NCBI RefSeq assembly: GCF_013702265.1
Contig: NZ_CP059348.1
Coordinates: forward strand, 744,001-808,000
Length of the DNA: 64,000 nt
Reading direction: 5' to 3'
Source: Providencia rettgeri
Lineage (GTDB): Bacteria; Pseudomonadota; Gammaproteobacteria; Enterobacterales; Enterobacteriaceae
Part shown: positions 36,118-44,059 of the stretch, in pieces
Numbering within the stretch: position 1 is the first letter of the stretch
How the letters are laid out: each line of letters begins with the position of its first letter
The notes under the pieces: model-generated
Seen by the model: the letters and a program-made list of their open reading frames with translations, nothing else
The model's database searches: none
Told to the model about the DNA's origin: nothing
Program-made: the position numbers and the translations under genes

Positions 36118-38496
36118 CTACACTCGAGCCCGTGCACGTTCTCTCGCCTTAAGCTCTATGCGTTGTGATATTTGGCTATATAGCTGGGCTTCCTCATTCT
36201 CTCGATCAGTGACAGTCACAACCAAGGCATAGTCTTCTTGTTCGAAACTCAACGCCTCACCCCAATCTCTATCTTGTCGAGTAATTACAACAAACCACTT
36301 TTCAGAAGGCTTCGGCTGTTTAATCCGCCAAGTTGAAGATTGAACTGTACCTTTACCTCTTAATTCAGCACTTATGTCCCTATTACTTGTAGCATCATCA
36401 TTTCTGGTTTTAGTTTCATCCTGAGTACTGTGATTGAAATGCCTTTGAACAGACTCAAGCGACTGATCTTTGACTAACCTAAAAGACATTTTAGTGGCCA
36501 CATAGTCTATCCTAGTTGTCCTGACCGCTGGACAATAAGACAGAGTAACTCTAATTTCTCTGGAAGCACGCTGAGACCTTAAAAAATCATCGGGAAGCGG
36601 CAGTTCGAAAAAGTGATGCGAGTTGTTTTCAATTTTCTCTTCAGCCATTAAGACAACGGCATTTTGTGAAGATCTAAAAAGCTCCCCCTCATCAACAGCA
36701 CCATAACCAGCTATATCTCTAAACGCATCTCGTCCATTTGCGCTCCTATAAGATTTCTTCATATCTTCAGGAAAGCTGCTTTCAATCTCCGACAGCATAT
36801 TCGCATGATTAACCAGTAGTGCTCTGAGCAAATTAGCAGAAGCCTTCGGGTAGTTATTCAATAAACGACCTGCAAGATGGGTAATGTAAGGTGCCGCAAA
36901 ACTTGTTCCGCTAATTTCGCTAAACAATGTGTTCCCAACGAATCGACTATTACAGGTCAGTACCCCCATGCCTCGCATAACTGCATTGAGTTCGTTGCCT
37001 GTTCTTATTGGAGAAGCCAAGTTTCCACCCATAGCTACCAGCTCGGGTTTAATTGCACCTTTAATAGTGGGACCGTGACGTGTAAATGGGGATGGTTGAT
37101 TTTCTGTGGCTGGAGCCAATTGCCCAATTTCAGGATACCGTTGAGCATCGAAAGTCGCATTATGTCGAGCCAAGCTTCCCACCGTTAGAACGTTTAGTGC
37201 CGGAGCTGGATCTATGATAATACTTTCGTCAGCTAGAAGGTATTCTGGATACTCGTCTCTCCAGCTATGTCTTGGCACATCTGGATCGATAGAGCCTGAG
37301 AAGTTCCCAGCAGAAACGACAAATAAGATATTGAAGTCCCTAGCCAATTTATCCAAGACATACGCAATTCCTCGAATATGACGATTATCGTAAGGTGCAT
37401 TGGAATTCCCTAACGACAAATTGAAAATCCGACATTGGTGTTCTTCGACAAAATAGGTTACAGCTTCAATGAGAGTTTTTTCGATAGAACTGGAGTCAAA
37501 CTCCGCATTCTCATCAAGAATTCTACCATTGAAAATCCAAAGTTCAGGGTGCCAATAATTAGTTGAGTTACACGCTTCCAAGTCACCATACAGAGCTACA
37601 CCAGCGACAGCAGTGCCATGACCATTCAAATCCATGCCACCTGTATCACCAATAAAGTCTTCACTTTCCGCAATTGCGGGTGCCAACAGGGGATGGTTAG
37701 TATTTACTCCGCTATCAAGAACACAAACCCTGGCAGCTTGATGAGTAGGGGATAGTATTCCTTCAGGAATTCTATCGATGTCACAATTCAATTGGCTATA
37801 GTGAATACCGCTCTTGGGTGGGAGATCAACCAGCCTAACATCGCTGTGATTCAGCAGTACATTCGCCTGACTAGAGTTAACCTCCAGACGGTACATTATT
37901 AAGCTATCAAGGTTAACTTTATCTGTTCGCCGTATTCCGTTATGAACTAACCAACGCTCAAATGCATCACAAGTGCTTAACCTCTCAGGATGATAAGCAA
38001 CAGCCACAGGCCAAAGTTCCACATCTAAGAGAAATTTTTCTGACCTTGGTAAGCCATTTCTTCTGAGAGCCCAACTCTTCCGATCCTCACTTGTCCAGTT
38101 ATCGATTCCCTCTATGGCTTCGAGAATCTGTTTGTACGTCAACTCCGCATCGTCTAAACCTAAACGTTGCAAGTGATCTGCAAACACAGCCATTCCGGTT
38201 TCATCAACAAAAACAACACACAGATGATTGTCTTCTTGGCTTACAAACTCGATACCATGTTTGTTTAGATGGGTAATATCGAGAAGTCCTGTATAACGAA
38301 TTTTCAGTACAAAATTACCAGGGCGTGACGTTTGTTGACTTTGTGCGAATTTGAATGATTCAGTTAAGTCTCTGGATAATTTTTGACCATGCCCACGAAG
38401 ATCACCTCGTGGATGTCTTGGAATATTGATTTTTCTTGTTCTACGTTCATTTTCAAGCAGTTCTCTTTCAATCTTAAGATGTTCATAATTAGCCAT
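36118..38496 (-). CDS. Subtilisin-like serine protease (IetS-like)
   Basis: A 792-residue S8-family peptidase. The catalytic triad is visible: Asp in VCVLDSGVN near residue 258, His in GHGTAVAGV near 292 and Ser in SGTSFAAPYI near 530; the oxyanion Asn is in VVSAGN near 390. No signal peptide is seen, so it works in the cytoplasm. It lies 15 bases downstream of an AAA+ ATPase gene. The ATPase-subtilase pair is known as ietAS, first found as a plasmid incompatibility/stability locus and later reported as an anti-phage system. Here the pair probably defends against phage; the protease substrate is unknown. Confidence 0.85.
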   Translation of the reverse strand: MANYEHLKIERELLENERRTRKINIPRHPRGDLRGHGQKLSRDLTESFKFAQSQQTSRPGNFVLKIRYTGLLDITHLNKHGIEFVSQEDNHLCVVFVDETGMAVFADHLQRLGLDDAELTYKQILEAIEGIDNWTSEDRKSWALRRNGLPRSEKFLLDVELWPVAVAYHPERLSTCDAFERWLVHNGIRRTDKVNLDSLIMYRLEVNSSQANVLLNHSDVRLVDLPPKSGIHYSQLNCDIDRIPEGILSPTHQAARVCVLDSGVNTNHPLLAPAIAESEDFIGDTGGMDLNGHGTAVAGVALYGDLEACNSTNYWHPELWIFNGRILDENAEFDSSSIEKTLIEAVTYFVEEHQCRIFNLSLGNSNAPYDNRHIRGIAYVLDKLARDFNILFVVSAGNFSGSIDPDVPRHSWRDEYPEYLLADESIIIDPAPALNVLTVGSLARHNATFDAQRYPEIGQLAPATENQPSPFTRHGPTIKGAIKPELVAMGGNLASPIRTGNELNAVMRGMGVLTCNSRFVGNTLFSEISGTSFAAPYITHLAGRLLNNYPKASANLLRALLVNHANMLSEIESSFPEDMKKSYRSANGRDAFRDIAGYGAVDEGELFRSSQNAVVLMAEEKIENNSHHFFELPLPDDFLRSQRASREIRVTLSYCPAVRTTRIDYVATKMSFRLVKDQSLESVQRHFNHSTQDETKTRNDDATSNRDISAELRGKGTVQSSTWRIKQPKPSEKWFVVITRQDRDWGEALSFEQEDYALVVTVTDRENEEAQLYSQISQRIELKARERARARV

Positions 38497-38511
38497 TCCT
38501 AGTCCCTTTTT

Positions 38512-39483
38512 TTAACTTTCTCGAGAAGCTGCTTGCTTCAAGTCCTTAACGGTCAAAAATTCCTGACTACGTAGGATCATCCTTTTTACTGCTCTACGAA
38601 CAATACGTTCAATATCAGCGCCACTCTTTGTAGAAAATATCCCGAGGATAGATTTATCATCTAACTCAAATTGGCGACGTACACCACGCAATTTGAGTGA
38701 AAGAATTTGTTGTATTTGCAGCTCATCAGGTAATGGGAAGTCAATTTTTTCATCGAAGCGTCGCCAGATAGCACTGTCTAAAATGTGCTCATGGTTTGTA
38801 GCTGCTAAAATTAGACTCTTCCCTTGATAAGCGTCCATCATCTGAAGCACTGCGTTAACGACGCGGCGTAACTCGCCATGTTCGCCTGAGTCAGAACGTT
38901 CTTTGCCTATGGCGTCAAATTCATCAAATAAAACCACCATAGAATGTTCAGCAACAAAATCAAAAACTTTGCGAAGATTCGCGGCTGTTTCACCCAAAAA
39001 AGATGATACCAACGCATCGAGACGAACAATTGCAAGAGGTAAATCAAGCTCAAAAGCAATTACCTCAGCTGCTAAGGTTTTCCCGCAACCCGGAGGACCA
39101 TGAAAAATAATTTTTCCAGACGGCTTCATTCCAAAACTTCTCAGCACATCGACACGGCGGTGTTCCTCAAGAAGTTCCTCGATGGGTGCGATACTAGATT
39201 CAGGTAAAACCATTTCTTCTATTGGTCGCTGAGCTTGTCGAACATCTAATAGTGGTAGTCCTCGCTCTTTATCTACAGGAGGAGTAGGCAAAGTGTTACG
39301 TCCATTTTGTTTAAGCGGTCTTAAATGCTCACCATACAATATCTGCTCAAGATCATTTGCAAGAAGGTGATGTTGCTTTTGACGCTCATCTTGAATAACA
39401 GCTTCTGAAGCAAGCCGAAAGGCCTCGGAATCACCAATGGTTCCAGCCCTAATCAACTGTCTCAGTATTTTACCGTTAGCCAC
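38512..39483 (-). CDS. AAA+ ATPase (IetA-like)
   Basis: A 323-residue AAA+ ATPase with Walker A GPPGCGKT near residue 128, Walker B VVLFDEFDA near 184 and an arginine-finger region WRRFDEKIDF near 246. The GTG at 39483 is preferred because AAAGGGG lies at normal distance; a GTG at 39501 would add six residues. In the ietAS pair the ATPase acts as antitoxin-like control or as activator of the subtilase. Closely spaced and co-directional with the protease gene. Confidence 0.82.
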   Translation of the reverse strand: MANGKILRQLIRAGTIGDSEAFRLASEAVIQDERQKQHHLLANDLEQILYGEHLRPLKQNGRNTLPTPPVDKERGLPLLDVRQAQRPIEEMVLPESSIAPIEELLEEHRRVDVLRSFGMKPSGKIIFHGPPGCGKTLAAEVIAFELDLPLAIVRLDALVSSFLGETAANLRKVFDFVAEHSMVVLFDEFDAIGKERSDSGEHGELRRVVNAVLQMMDAYQGKSLILAATNHEHILDSAIWRRFDEKIDFPLPDELQIQQILSLKLRGVRRQFELDDKSILGIFSTKSGADIERIVRRAVKRMILRSQEFLTVKDLKQAASRES

Positions 39484-39593
39484 TATTATTCCCCTTTGCA
39501 CTGTTCATTTATAATCGAATTACTCAGTCTTTTGTCGTATTAAATACTAATTATTTCATCATATTAATAACGATTTAAAATAATCAGACGTAA

Positions 39594-39773
39594 CTACTTA
39601 GTATTATCTGAGGCTATGATGGGGCTTAGCCCATTCGATTTTGCATAATCCAAAATTAGTATTTCTATCATAGATGCTTGAGAGCGATGTTCTTTTTCCG
39701 CTGCTGCTTTTAGCAACAGCTTGATTTCTTTAGATGTTCGTATTGACAAAGTCTCTTCTTTTGAACGCGACAC
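39594..39773 (-). CDS. Ribbon-helix-helix DNA-binding protein
   Basis: A 59-residue protein whose start is chosen as the GTG at 39773 because GGAGAAG lies just upstream; a longer frame from 39860 would run through the operator and lacks a site. The sequence ETLSIRTSKEIKLLLKAAAEKEHRSQASMIEILILDYAKS has the strand-helix-helix pattern of CopG/DUF1778-like antitoxin and repressor proteins. It is the first gene before the ietAS pair and sits directly downstream of a large palindrome, so it probably represses its own promoter and perhaps the defence genes. No toxin gene is adjacent. Confidence 0.7.
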   Translation of the reverse strand: MSRSKEETLSIRTSKEIKLLLKAAAEKEHRSQASMIEILILDYAKSNGLSPIIASDNTK

Positions 39774-39798
39774 TATGCTTCTCCATGATAAATAAGCA

Positions 39799-39830
39799 AT
39801 ACAATGTACTGCATTATGCGTACATTGTAT
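39799..39830. promoter_or_regulatory. Perfect 11-base palindromic operator
   Basis: ATACAATGTAC (39799-39809) and GTACATTGTAT (39820-39830) are exact reverse complements around TGCATTATGC, which itself is nearly symmetrical. Each arm contains a near-palindromic TACAATGTA, as expected for two ribbon-helix-helix dimers bound side by side. On the reverse strand a TATACAAT within the site could serve as the -10, so binding would block the promoter of the 59-residue protein. Confidence 0.65.
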
Positions 39831-39914
39831 ACTGTTTATTGAACTCATTACGGATAGCATGGATAGCGATATAGAGCCCCTTCGAGAGGGGCTGGTTGAT
39901 GGGAGCCTAGTTGG

Positions 39915-40517
39915 CTAGTTGGCGGGGGTATCTGTTTCCTCTTCAGTGATATCGTCATCGGTTGACGGCACCGCTTGCTCAACTTCTGCTTCTTTACCCT
40001 TAGCTTGGGCTGATTTTCGTGCTCGAATTTCGATATCAATAATGCGTCGAGCCAGTCTGATGATGCGCTGTTGCCATGCGTAGTTGCCATCAACACGTTG
40101 CTTGTTGCTAAGCACGCTAGATAACCAGAGTGTGTCCATTGAGATCATCAACGCATCGAGTTTGCGAACTAAGCCGACAAACTGGCCAACCTGAGGCGAG
40201 CTGATTTTGGCGTTGAAGGTAATCGGGTCGGTGTAGTCAGGTACTTCATCGATACCGTTGGACTCCATCAGTTTGTCCAATCGAGCTTGTTCGTTGTCTA
40301 CTGCCTTAGCGCAATCCTCGATCAACTGGCTAATGATCTGTTCCACTTCATCAATTTCGTTCTCATCGCCAATGATGCGCAGGATGACATCGATTCCGTA
40401 AAGCGCACTGACCGTCCGTCTAAAAACACGGTCAACGACACGTTGCGCCTGTAAGCTATTAATTGTGAATGATTGTTCAAAGATGGGTTTTGAGTAATTG
40501 GGTTTTGCTTGGGCCAT
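39915..40517 (-). CDS. AcaB-family/DUF1845 integrating-element protein
   Basis: A 200-residue protein; the start at 40517 follows AGGAG. The sequence resembles the DUF1845 (TIGR03761) family, also annotated as AcaB-like regulators in IncC plasmids and SXT/R391 elements. It begins with an FTINSLQAQRVVDRVFRRTVSALYGID segment and ends in an acidic disordered tail. It is the backbone gene that closes the hot spot after traN, divergent from the ssb operon. A role in expression of transfer genes is suggested by the IncC counterpart but not shown here. Confidence 0.75.
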   Translation of the reverse strand: MAQAKPNYSKPIFEQSFTINSLQAQRVVDRVFRRTVSALYGIDVILRIIGDENEIDEVEQIISQLIEDCAKAVDNEQARLDKLMESNGIDEVPDYTDPITFNAKISSPQVGQFVGLVRKLDALMISMDTLWLSSVLSNKQRVDGNYAWQQRIIRLARRIIDIEIRARKSAQAKGKEAEVEQAVPSTDDDITEEETDTPAN

Positions 40518-40822
40518 AAGATTTTGCTCCTGATATGACAATAATCAGTCCCTAGCCTAATCCTCTGTGAGGTAATGGCCTTTCAGCTAGGTGGAAGAAT
40601 TGAGCATCTTTCTGACTATCCTGTCTGGATAAGACGGTTACACTGACTATCAAATATTGCTGATCTGTTTCAGTGATATCTGCGCCTGAGAGCATGAGCT
40701 CAAAGGAAGCCCGCCGCTGAGTTTTCTCAGTGGCACTAAGAGGTAGCTAGCCTCCTTAAACAAATAGCCAGCATGTTTTTACATGCTCAACCATGCGTTC
40801 GTTACGGTTCGCCTTTTCACCA
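40518..40822. promoter_or_regulatory. Divergent promoter region with a run of hairpins
   Basis: No gene is seen in the 370 bases between the AcaB-like gene and the next forward gene. Near the forward gene there are strong hairpins: CCGCTGAG-TTTT-CTCAGTGG (40714-40733), a GAGG...CCTC stem around 40739-40754, and AGCATGT-TTTT-ACATGCT (40770-40787), followed by the leader hairpin at 40823. The region must hold promoters for both directions. Confidence 0.55.
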
Positions 40823-40886
40823 CCCAACTGGGGGAGTTTTCCCCAGTTGGGGGGGACTCCTTCAAAACCAACATAAGGAGTCACCA
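40823..40886 (+). promoter_or_regulatory. Two-hairpin leader, copy 1 (before the small membrane protein gene)
   Basis: Hairpin 1: CCCAACTGGGG (40823-40833) with CCCCAGTTGGG (40841-40851), 11 exact pairs. Hairpin 2: GACTCCT (40855-40861) with AGGAGTC (40876-40882); the right arm contains the AAGGAG ribosome-binding site of the gene starting at 40887. Confidence 0.75.
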
Positions 40887-41213
40887 ATGGAATATATCTT
40901 CGGATTTATTATCCAAATCGCAGGCATTATGTTGCTTGCAATACTGAGCTGGTCGCTTTTGCGATTGCTTGCTCGTCAATGCGTGCGCCCGTTTCGATTT
41001 GTACTTACTAAAATCAAGCGATTGCTCACACCAACACCAAAACGTCGTCCAATGGCAGTGCCTAAAGCTCCTGGTATGCCCCGTTTGACATCTGCGTTTT
41101 ACAAAGAGCCACATAAGTACGACATGGCTTTACTCGAAATACCAACTTATCTGCGTCGTCAGTCTTCTTTGCCCAGCCGGGTAGAAGCGACTGTGTGCAC
41201 AGAGTTCAACTAA
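40887..41213 (+). CDS. Small single-helix membrane protein
   Basis: A 108-residue protein; the start at 40887 follows AAGGAG. Residues about 3-28 form a membrane helix, followed by a basic cytoplasmic stretch (RPFRFVLTKIKRLLTPTPKRRP) and a polar tail. It heads the forward block that contains ssb, bet and exo, 15 bases before ssb. Its conserved position suggests a backbone gene. Function unknown. Confidence 0.7.
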   Translation: MEYIFGFIIQIAGIMLLAILSWSLLRLLARQCVRPFRFVLTKIKRLLTPTPKRRPMAVPKAPGMPRLTSAFYKEPHKYDMALLEIPTYLRRQSSLPSRVEATVCTEFN

Positions 41214-41228
41214 GACGAGGAGAACATC

Positions 41229-41648
41229 ATGAAAAACCAAGTAACACTCATAGGCTACGTTGGCTCTGAGCCAGAGACACGAGCCTATCCATCAGGTGAT
41301 TTAGTGACCAGTATTTCACTGGCCACTTCTGAGAAATGGCGCGACCGTCAATCCAATGAGCTCAAAGAGCATACGGAATGGCATCGGGTCGTTTTTCGAG
41401 ATCGTGGTGGATTTAAGTTAGGGCTAAGAGCAAAAGATTTGATCCAAAAAGGAGCGAAGCTTTTTGTTCAAGGGCCTCAGCGCACGCGCTCATGGGAGAA
41501 AGATGGCATTAAGCATCGATTGACCGAAGTGGACGCGGACGAGTTTCTGCTTCTTGATAGTGTGAACAAAGCATCTGAGCCATCAGCGGCGGATGATGCA
41601 GGCTCCCAAACTAATTGGGCACAAACTTATCCTGAACCAGATTTTTAA
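41229..41648 (+). CDS. ssb: Single-stranded DNA-binding protein
   Basis: A 139-residue SSB with an OB fold at about 1-105 (MKNQVTLIGYVGSEPETRAY start, typical of SSB) and a short disordered tail ending in PEPDF, a variant of the usual acidic DDDIPF tip. It coats transferred and recombining single strands and serves the Bet/Exo pair. ACGAGGAG precedes the ATG; unlike its neighbours it has no hairpin leader, so it is probably translated from the transcript of the preceding gene. Confidence 0.94.
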   Translation: MKNQVTLIGYVGSEPETRAYPSGDLVTSISLATSEKWRDRQSNELKEHTEWHRVVFRDRGGFKLGLRAKDLIQKGAKLFVQGPQRTRSWEKDGIKHRLTEVDADEFLLLDSVNKASEPSAADDAGSQTNWAQTYPEPDF

Positions 41649-41667
41649 CCGAGCAAAAACGCTTTAA

Positions 41668-41727
41668 CCCAGCCGGGAGTACTTTCCCGTCAGGGGCAGA
41701 CTCCCACTTTGATTGTCGGAGTCCACA
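41668..41727 (+). promoter_or_regulatory. Two-hairpin leader, copy 2 (before bet)
   Basis: Hairpin 1 spans 41668-41696 (CCC..CGGGA with TCCCG..AGGG). Hairpin 2: GACTCC (41699-41704) with GGAGTC (41718-41723), the latter being the ribosome-binding site of bet. Confidence 0.75.
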
Positions 41728-42546
41728 ATGGAAAAACCAAAGCTAATCCAACGCTTTGCTGAGCGCTTTAGTGTCGATCCAAACAAGTTGTTCGATACCC
41801 TAAAAGCAACAGCATTCAAGCAACGTGACGGTAGTGCACCGACCAATGAGCAGATGATGGCGCTCTTGGTGGTTGCAGATCAGTACGGCTTGAACCCTTT
41901 CACCAAAGAGATTTTTGCGTTCCCTGATAAACAAGCTGGAATTATTCCAGTGGTAGGTGTCGATGGATGGTCTCGCATCATCAATCAACACGACCAGTTT
42001 GATGGCATGGAGTTTAAGACTTCAGAAAACAAAGTCTCCCTGGATGGTGCGAAAGAATGCCCGGAATGGATGGAATGCATCATCTACCGGCGCGACCGTT
42101 CGCACCCAGTCAAAATCACTGAGTACCTGGATGAAGTCTATCGACCGCCTTTTGAAGGTAACGGCAAAAATGGCCCTTACCGTGTAGATGGTCCATGGCA
42201 GACGCACACTAAGCGAATGCTAAGGCATAAATCCATGATCCAGTGTTCCCGCATTGCGTTTGGCTTTGTGGGAATTTTCGATCAAGACGAAGCGGAGCGA
42301 ATTATCGAAGGCCAAGCAACACACGTTGTTGAGCCATCGGTGATTCCACCCGAGCAAGTTGATGATCGTACCCGAGGGCTTGTTTACAAGCTTATCGAGC
42401 GGGCGGAAGCTTCAAACGCTTGGAATAGTGCATTGGAATACGCCAATGAACATTTTCAGGGTGTTGAACTGACGTTTGCGAAACAAGAAATATTTAATGC
42501 ACAGCAACAAGCAGCCAAAGCGCTCACACAGCCTTTAGCTTCTTAG
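41728..42546 (+). CDS. bet: Single-strand annealing recombinase Bet (RecT/Red-beta type)
   Basis: A 272-residue annealing protein of the Bet/RecT family. Characteristic stretches are DQYGLNPFTKEIFAFP (about residues 52-67), VVGVDGWSRIINQH and a TKRMLRHKSMIQCSRIAFG segment near 165-180. It anneals complementary single strands made by the neighbouring exonuclease and lets SXT-family elements recombine into hybrids. The ATG at 41728 is used because CGGAG precedes it; a TTG five codons earlier is less likely. Confidence 0.95.
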   Translation: MEKPKLIQRFAERFSVDPNKLFDTLKATAFKQRDGSAPTNEQMMALLVVADQYGLNPFTKEIFAFPDKQAGIIPVVGVDGWSRIINQHDQFDGMEFKTSENKVSLDGAKECPEWMECIIYRRDRSHPVKITEYLDEVYRPPFEGNGKNGPYRVDGPWQTHTKRMLRHKSMIQCSRIAFGFVGIFDQDEAERIIEGQATHVVEPSVIPPEQVDDRTRGLVYKLIERAEASNAWNSALEYANEHFQGVELTFAKQEIFNAQQQAAKALTQPLAS

Positions 42547-42568
42547 CGCCACGCATTCATTTTACTAA

Positions 42569-42628
42569 CCCTGGCGGGATTATTCTCCCGTCAGGGGGAA
42601 GGTCTCGTCTTTTTTTTGGAGATCTTCC
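42569..42628 (+). promoter_or_regulatory. Two-hairpin leader, copy 3 (before the 47-residue protein gene)
   Basis: Hairpin 1: CCCTG.CGGGA (42569-42579) with TCCCG.CAGGG (42586-42596). Hairpin 2: GAAGGTCTC (42598-42606) with GAGATCTTC (42619-42627), with one G-U pair; the right arm includes the GGAG site two bases before the ATG. Confidence 0.75.
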
Positions 42629-42772
42629 ATGACTAAATCAGCCTCACTTTTTCGCTTGGTATTGGTTGTTGCCCTTGTCGTAGGTTCGATTCAAGCCGGT
42701 ATAGCGGCAATGGATTCGGTTCAAGCAAGTGTTGTTCAGCACCAAACAGCGTTAGCACAAGCTGCAAAGTAA
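42629..42772 (+). CDS. 47-residue hydrophobic small protein
   Basis: The peptide MTKSASLFRLVLVVALVVGS... has a basic start, a hydrophobic core (about residues 8-27) and a polar helical tail (MDSVQASVVQHQTALAQAAK). It could be a small membrane protein or be exported. TTGGAG lies upstream within the leader hairpin. The presence of its own leader copy, between bet and exo, is the best sign that it is a real gene. Function unknown. Confidence 0.6.
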   Translation: MTKSASLFRLVLVVALVVGSIQAGIAAMDSVQASVVQHQTALAQAAK

Positions 42773-42781
42773 CCACTTAAC

Positions 42782-42833
42782 CCTGAAGGGGAGTTCTCTC
42801 CTTCGGGGGAGTCTCCCCCTCAAAGGAGACAAT
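42782..42833 (+). promoter_or_regulatory. Two-hairpin leader, copy 4 (before exo)
   Basis: Hairpin 1 pairs GAAGGGGAG (42785-42793) with CTCCTTC (42798-42804) with a two-base bulge. Hairpin 2: GTCTCC (42811-42816) with GGAGAC (42825-42830), which is the ribosome-binding site of exo. Relative to copies 1 and 2 both arms have changed together. Confidence 0.75.
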
Positions 42834-43850
42834 ATGAAGGTTATCGACCTATCACAACGTACTCCTGCATGGCACCAGTGGCGCATTGCAGGGATTACGG
42901 CATCTGAAGCCCCAATTATTATGGGGCGTTCACCCTACAAAACACCTTGGCGATTATGGGCAGAAAAAACCGGATTCGTATTACCGGAAGACCTGTCGAA
43001 TAATCCTAATGTACTTCGCGGTATACGGTTGGAGCCTCAAGCAAGGCGAGCATTTGAGAATGCGCATAATGACTTTCTTCTGCCGTTATGTGCAGAAGCC
43101 GATCATAACGCAATCTTTCGAGCCAGCTTTGATGGCATCAACGATGCGGGCGAACCCGTTGAACTGAAATGTCCTTGCCAGTCAGTTTTTGAGGATGTGC
43201 AAGCTCACCGAGAACAAAGCGAGGCGTACCAGTTGTATTGGGTACAAGTACAGCATCAAATACTGGTCGCCAATAGCACGCGTGGTTGGTTGGTTTTCTA
43301 TTTTGAGGATCAACTGATTGAGTTTGAAATACAACGAGACGCGGCGTTCTTAACTGAGTTGCAAGAAACAGCGCTTCAGTTTTGGGAGTTAGTACAGACC
43401 AAAAAAGAACCGTCAAAATGCCCAGAGCAAGATTGTTTTGTTCCCAAGGGTGAAGCTCAATACCGCTGGACATCGTTGTCTCGCCAGTATTGCTCAGCAC
43501 ATGCCGAAGTGGTCCGACTGGAAAATCACATCAAATCTTTGAAAGAAGAAATGCGAGACGCTCAGTCGAAATTGGTCGCTATGATGGGTAACTACGCTCA
43601 TGCCGATTATGCTGGGGTCAAACTCAGCCGCTACATGATGGCGGGTACGGTGGACTATAAGCAATTGGCCACCGATAAATTAGGCGAGCTGGACGATCAG
43701 GTTTTAGCTGCTTACCGAAAAGCGCCACAAGAGCGGTTGCGTATCAGCACCAATAAGCCAGAGCAGCCCGTTGAAACACCAATCAAAATCAGCCTTGAGC
43801 AAGAGAACTTGGTTCTGCCAGGTGACTCGCCGAGCTCATTTTATTTTTAA
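42834..43850 (+). CDS. exo: Lambda-type (YqaJ) 5'-3' exonuclease Exo
   Basis: A 338-residue YqaJ-family exonuclease. Visible motifs are RTPAWHQWRIAGITASEAPIIMG at the start, the nuclease core FRASFDGI (near 97) and VELKCP (near 108), and QVQHQILV near 138. It resects double-strand ends to give the 3' strand for Bet. Residues about 215-260 form a coiled coil. The C terminus is a disordered linker ending in PSSFYF, a tail shared with two proteins downstream. A terminator-like hairpin follows. Confidence 0.94.
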   Translation: MKVIDLSQRTPAWHQWRIAGITASEAPIIMGRSPYKTPWRLWAEKTGFVLPEDLSNNPNVLRGIRLEPQARRAFENAHNDFLLPLCAEADHNAIFRASFDGINDAGEPVELKCPCQSVFEDVQAHREQSEAYQLYWVQVQHQILVANSTRGWLVFYFEDQLIEFEIQRDAAFLTELQETALQFWELVQTKKEPSKCPEQDCFVPKGEAQYRWTSLSRQYCSAHAEVVRLENHIKSLKEEMRDAQSKLVAMMGNYAHADYAGVKLSRYMMAGTVDYKQLATDKLGELDDQVLAAYRKAPQERLRISTNKPEQPVETPIKISLEQENLVLPGDSPSSFYF

Positions 43851-43859
43851 CGTTCACTT

Positions 43860-43882
43860 GGAGCCGATTTCGGCTCCTTTCT
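43860..43882 (+). terminator. Intrinsic terminator after exo
   Basis: GGAGCCG (43860-43866) pairs with CGGCTCC (43871-43877) around ATTT, followed by TTTCT. The T run is short, so termination may be partial. It separates the ssb-bet-exo block from the cobS block. Confidence 0.65.
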
Positions 43883-43997
43883 AATGCGCTTATACCAAGT
43901 GCATCAGAAAGCAGTTTCACTCGTAGCCAATGCTGGGTACGAATGATAGAGCGAGCTGAACTCTTACATACACAGCCATACCACAATCAACACACCA

Positions 43998-44059
43998 CCC
44001 GACGGGGACTTCATTCCCTGTTGGGGCATGGGGCCTCGTCAAAACTGATGAGGTTTACC
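43998..44059 (+). promoter_or_regulatory. Two-hairpin leader, copy 5 (before cobS-like gene)
   Basis: Hairpin 1 spans 43998-44026 (CCC.ACGGGG with CCC.GTTGGGG). Hairpin 2: CCTCGTC (44034-44040) with GATGAGG (44047-44053), including one G-U pair; GAGG is the ribosome-binding site of the gene at 44060. The paired bases differ entirely from copies 1-4 yet remain complementary. Confidence 0.75.

Noticed and set aside
39774-39860. Longer start for the ribbon-helix-helix protein
   Set aside because: It would translate through the palindromic operator and promoter and has no ribosome-binding site; the GTG at 39773 has GGAGAAG upstream.
40773-40886. Longer start for the small membrane protein
   Set aside because: The added part reads through the leader hairpins; AAGGAG supports the ATG at 40887.
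43943-44059. Longer start for the CobS-like protein
   Set aside because: The extra 39 residues come from the hairpin leader and do not resemble an AAA+ protein.
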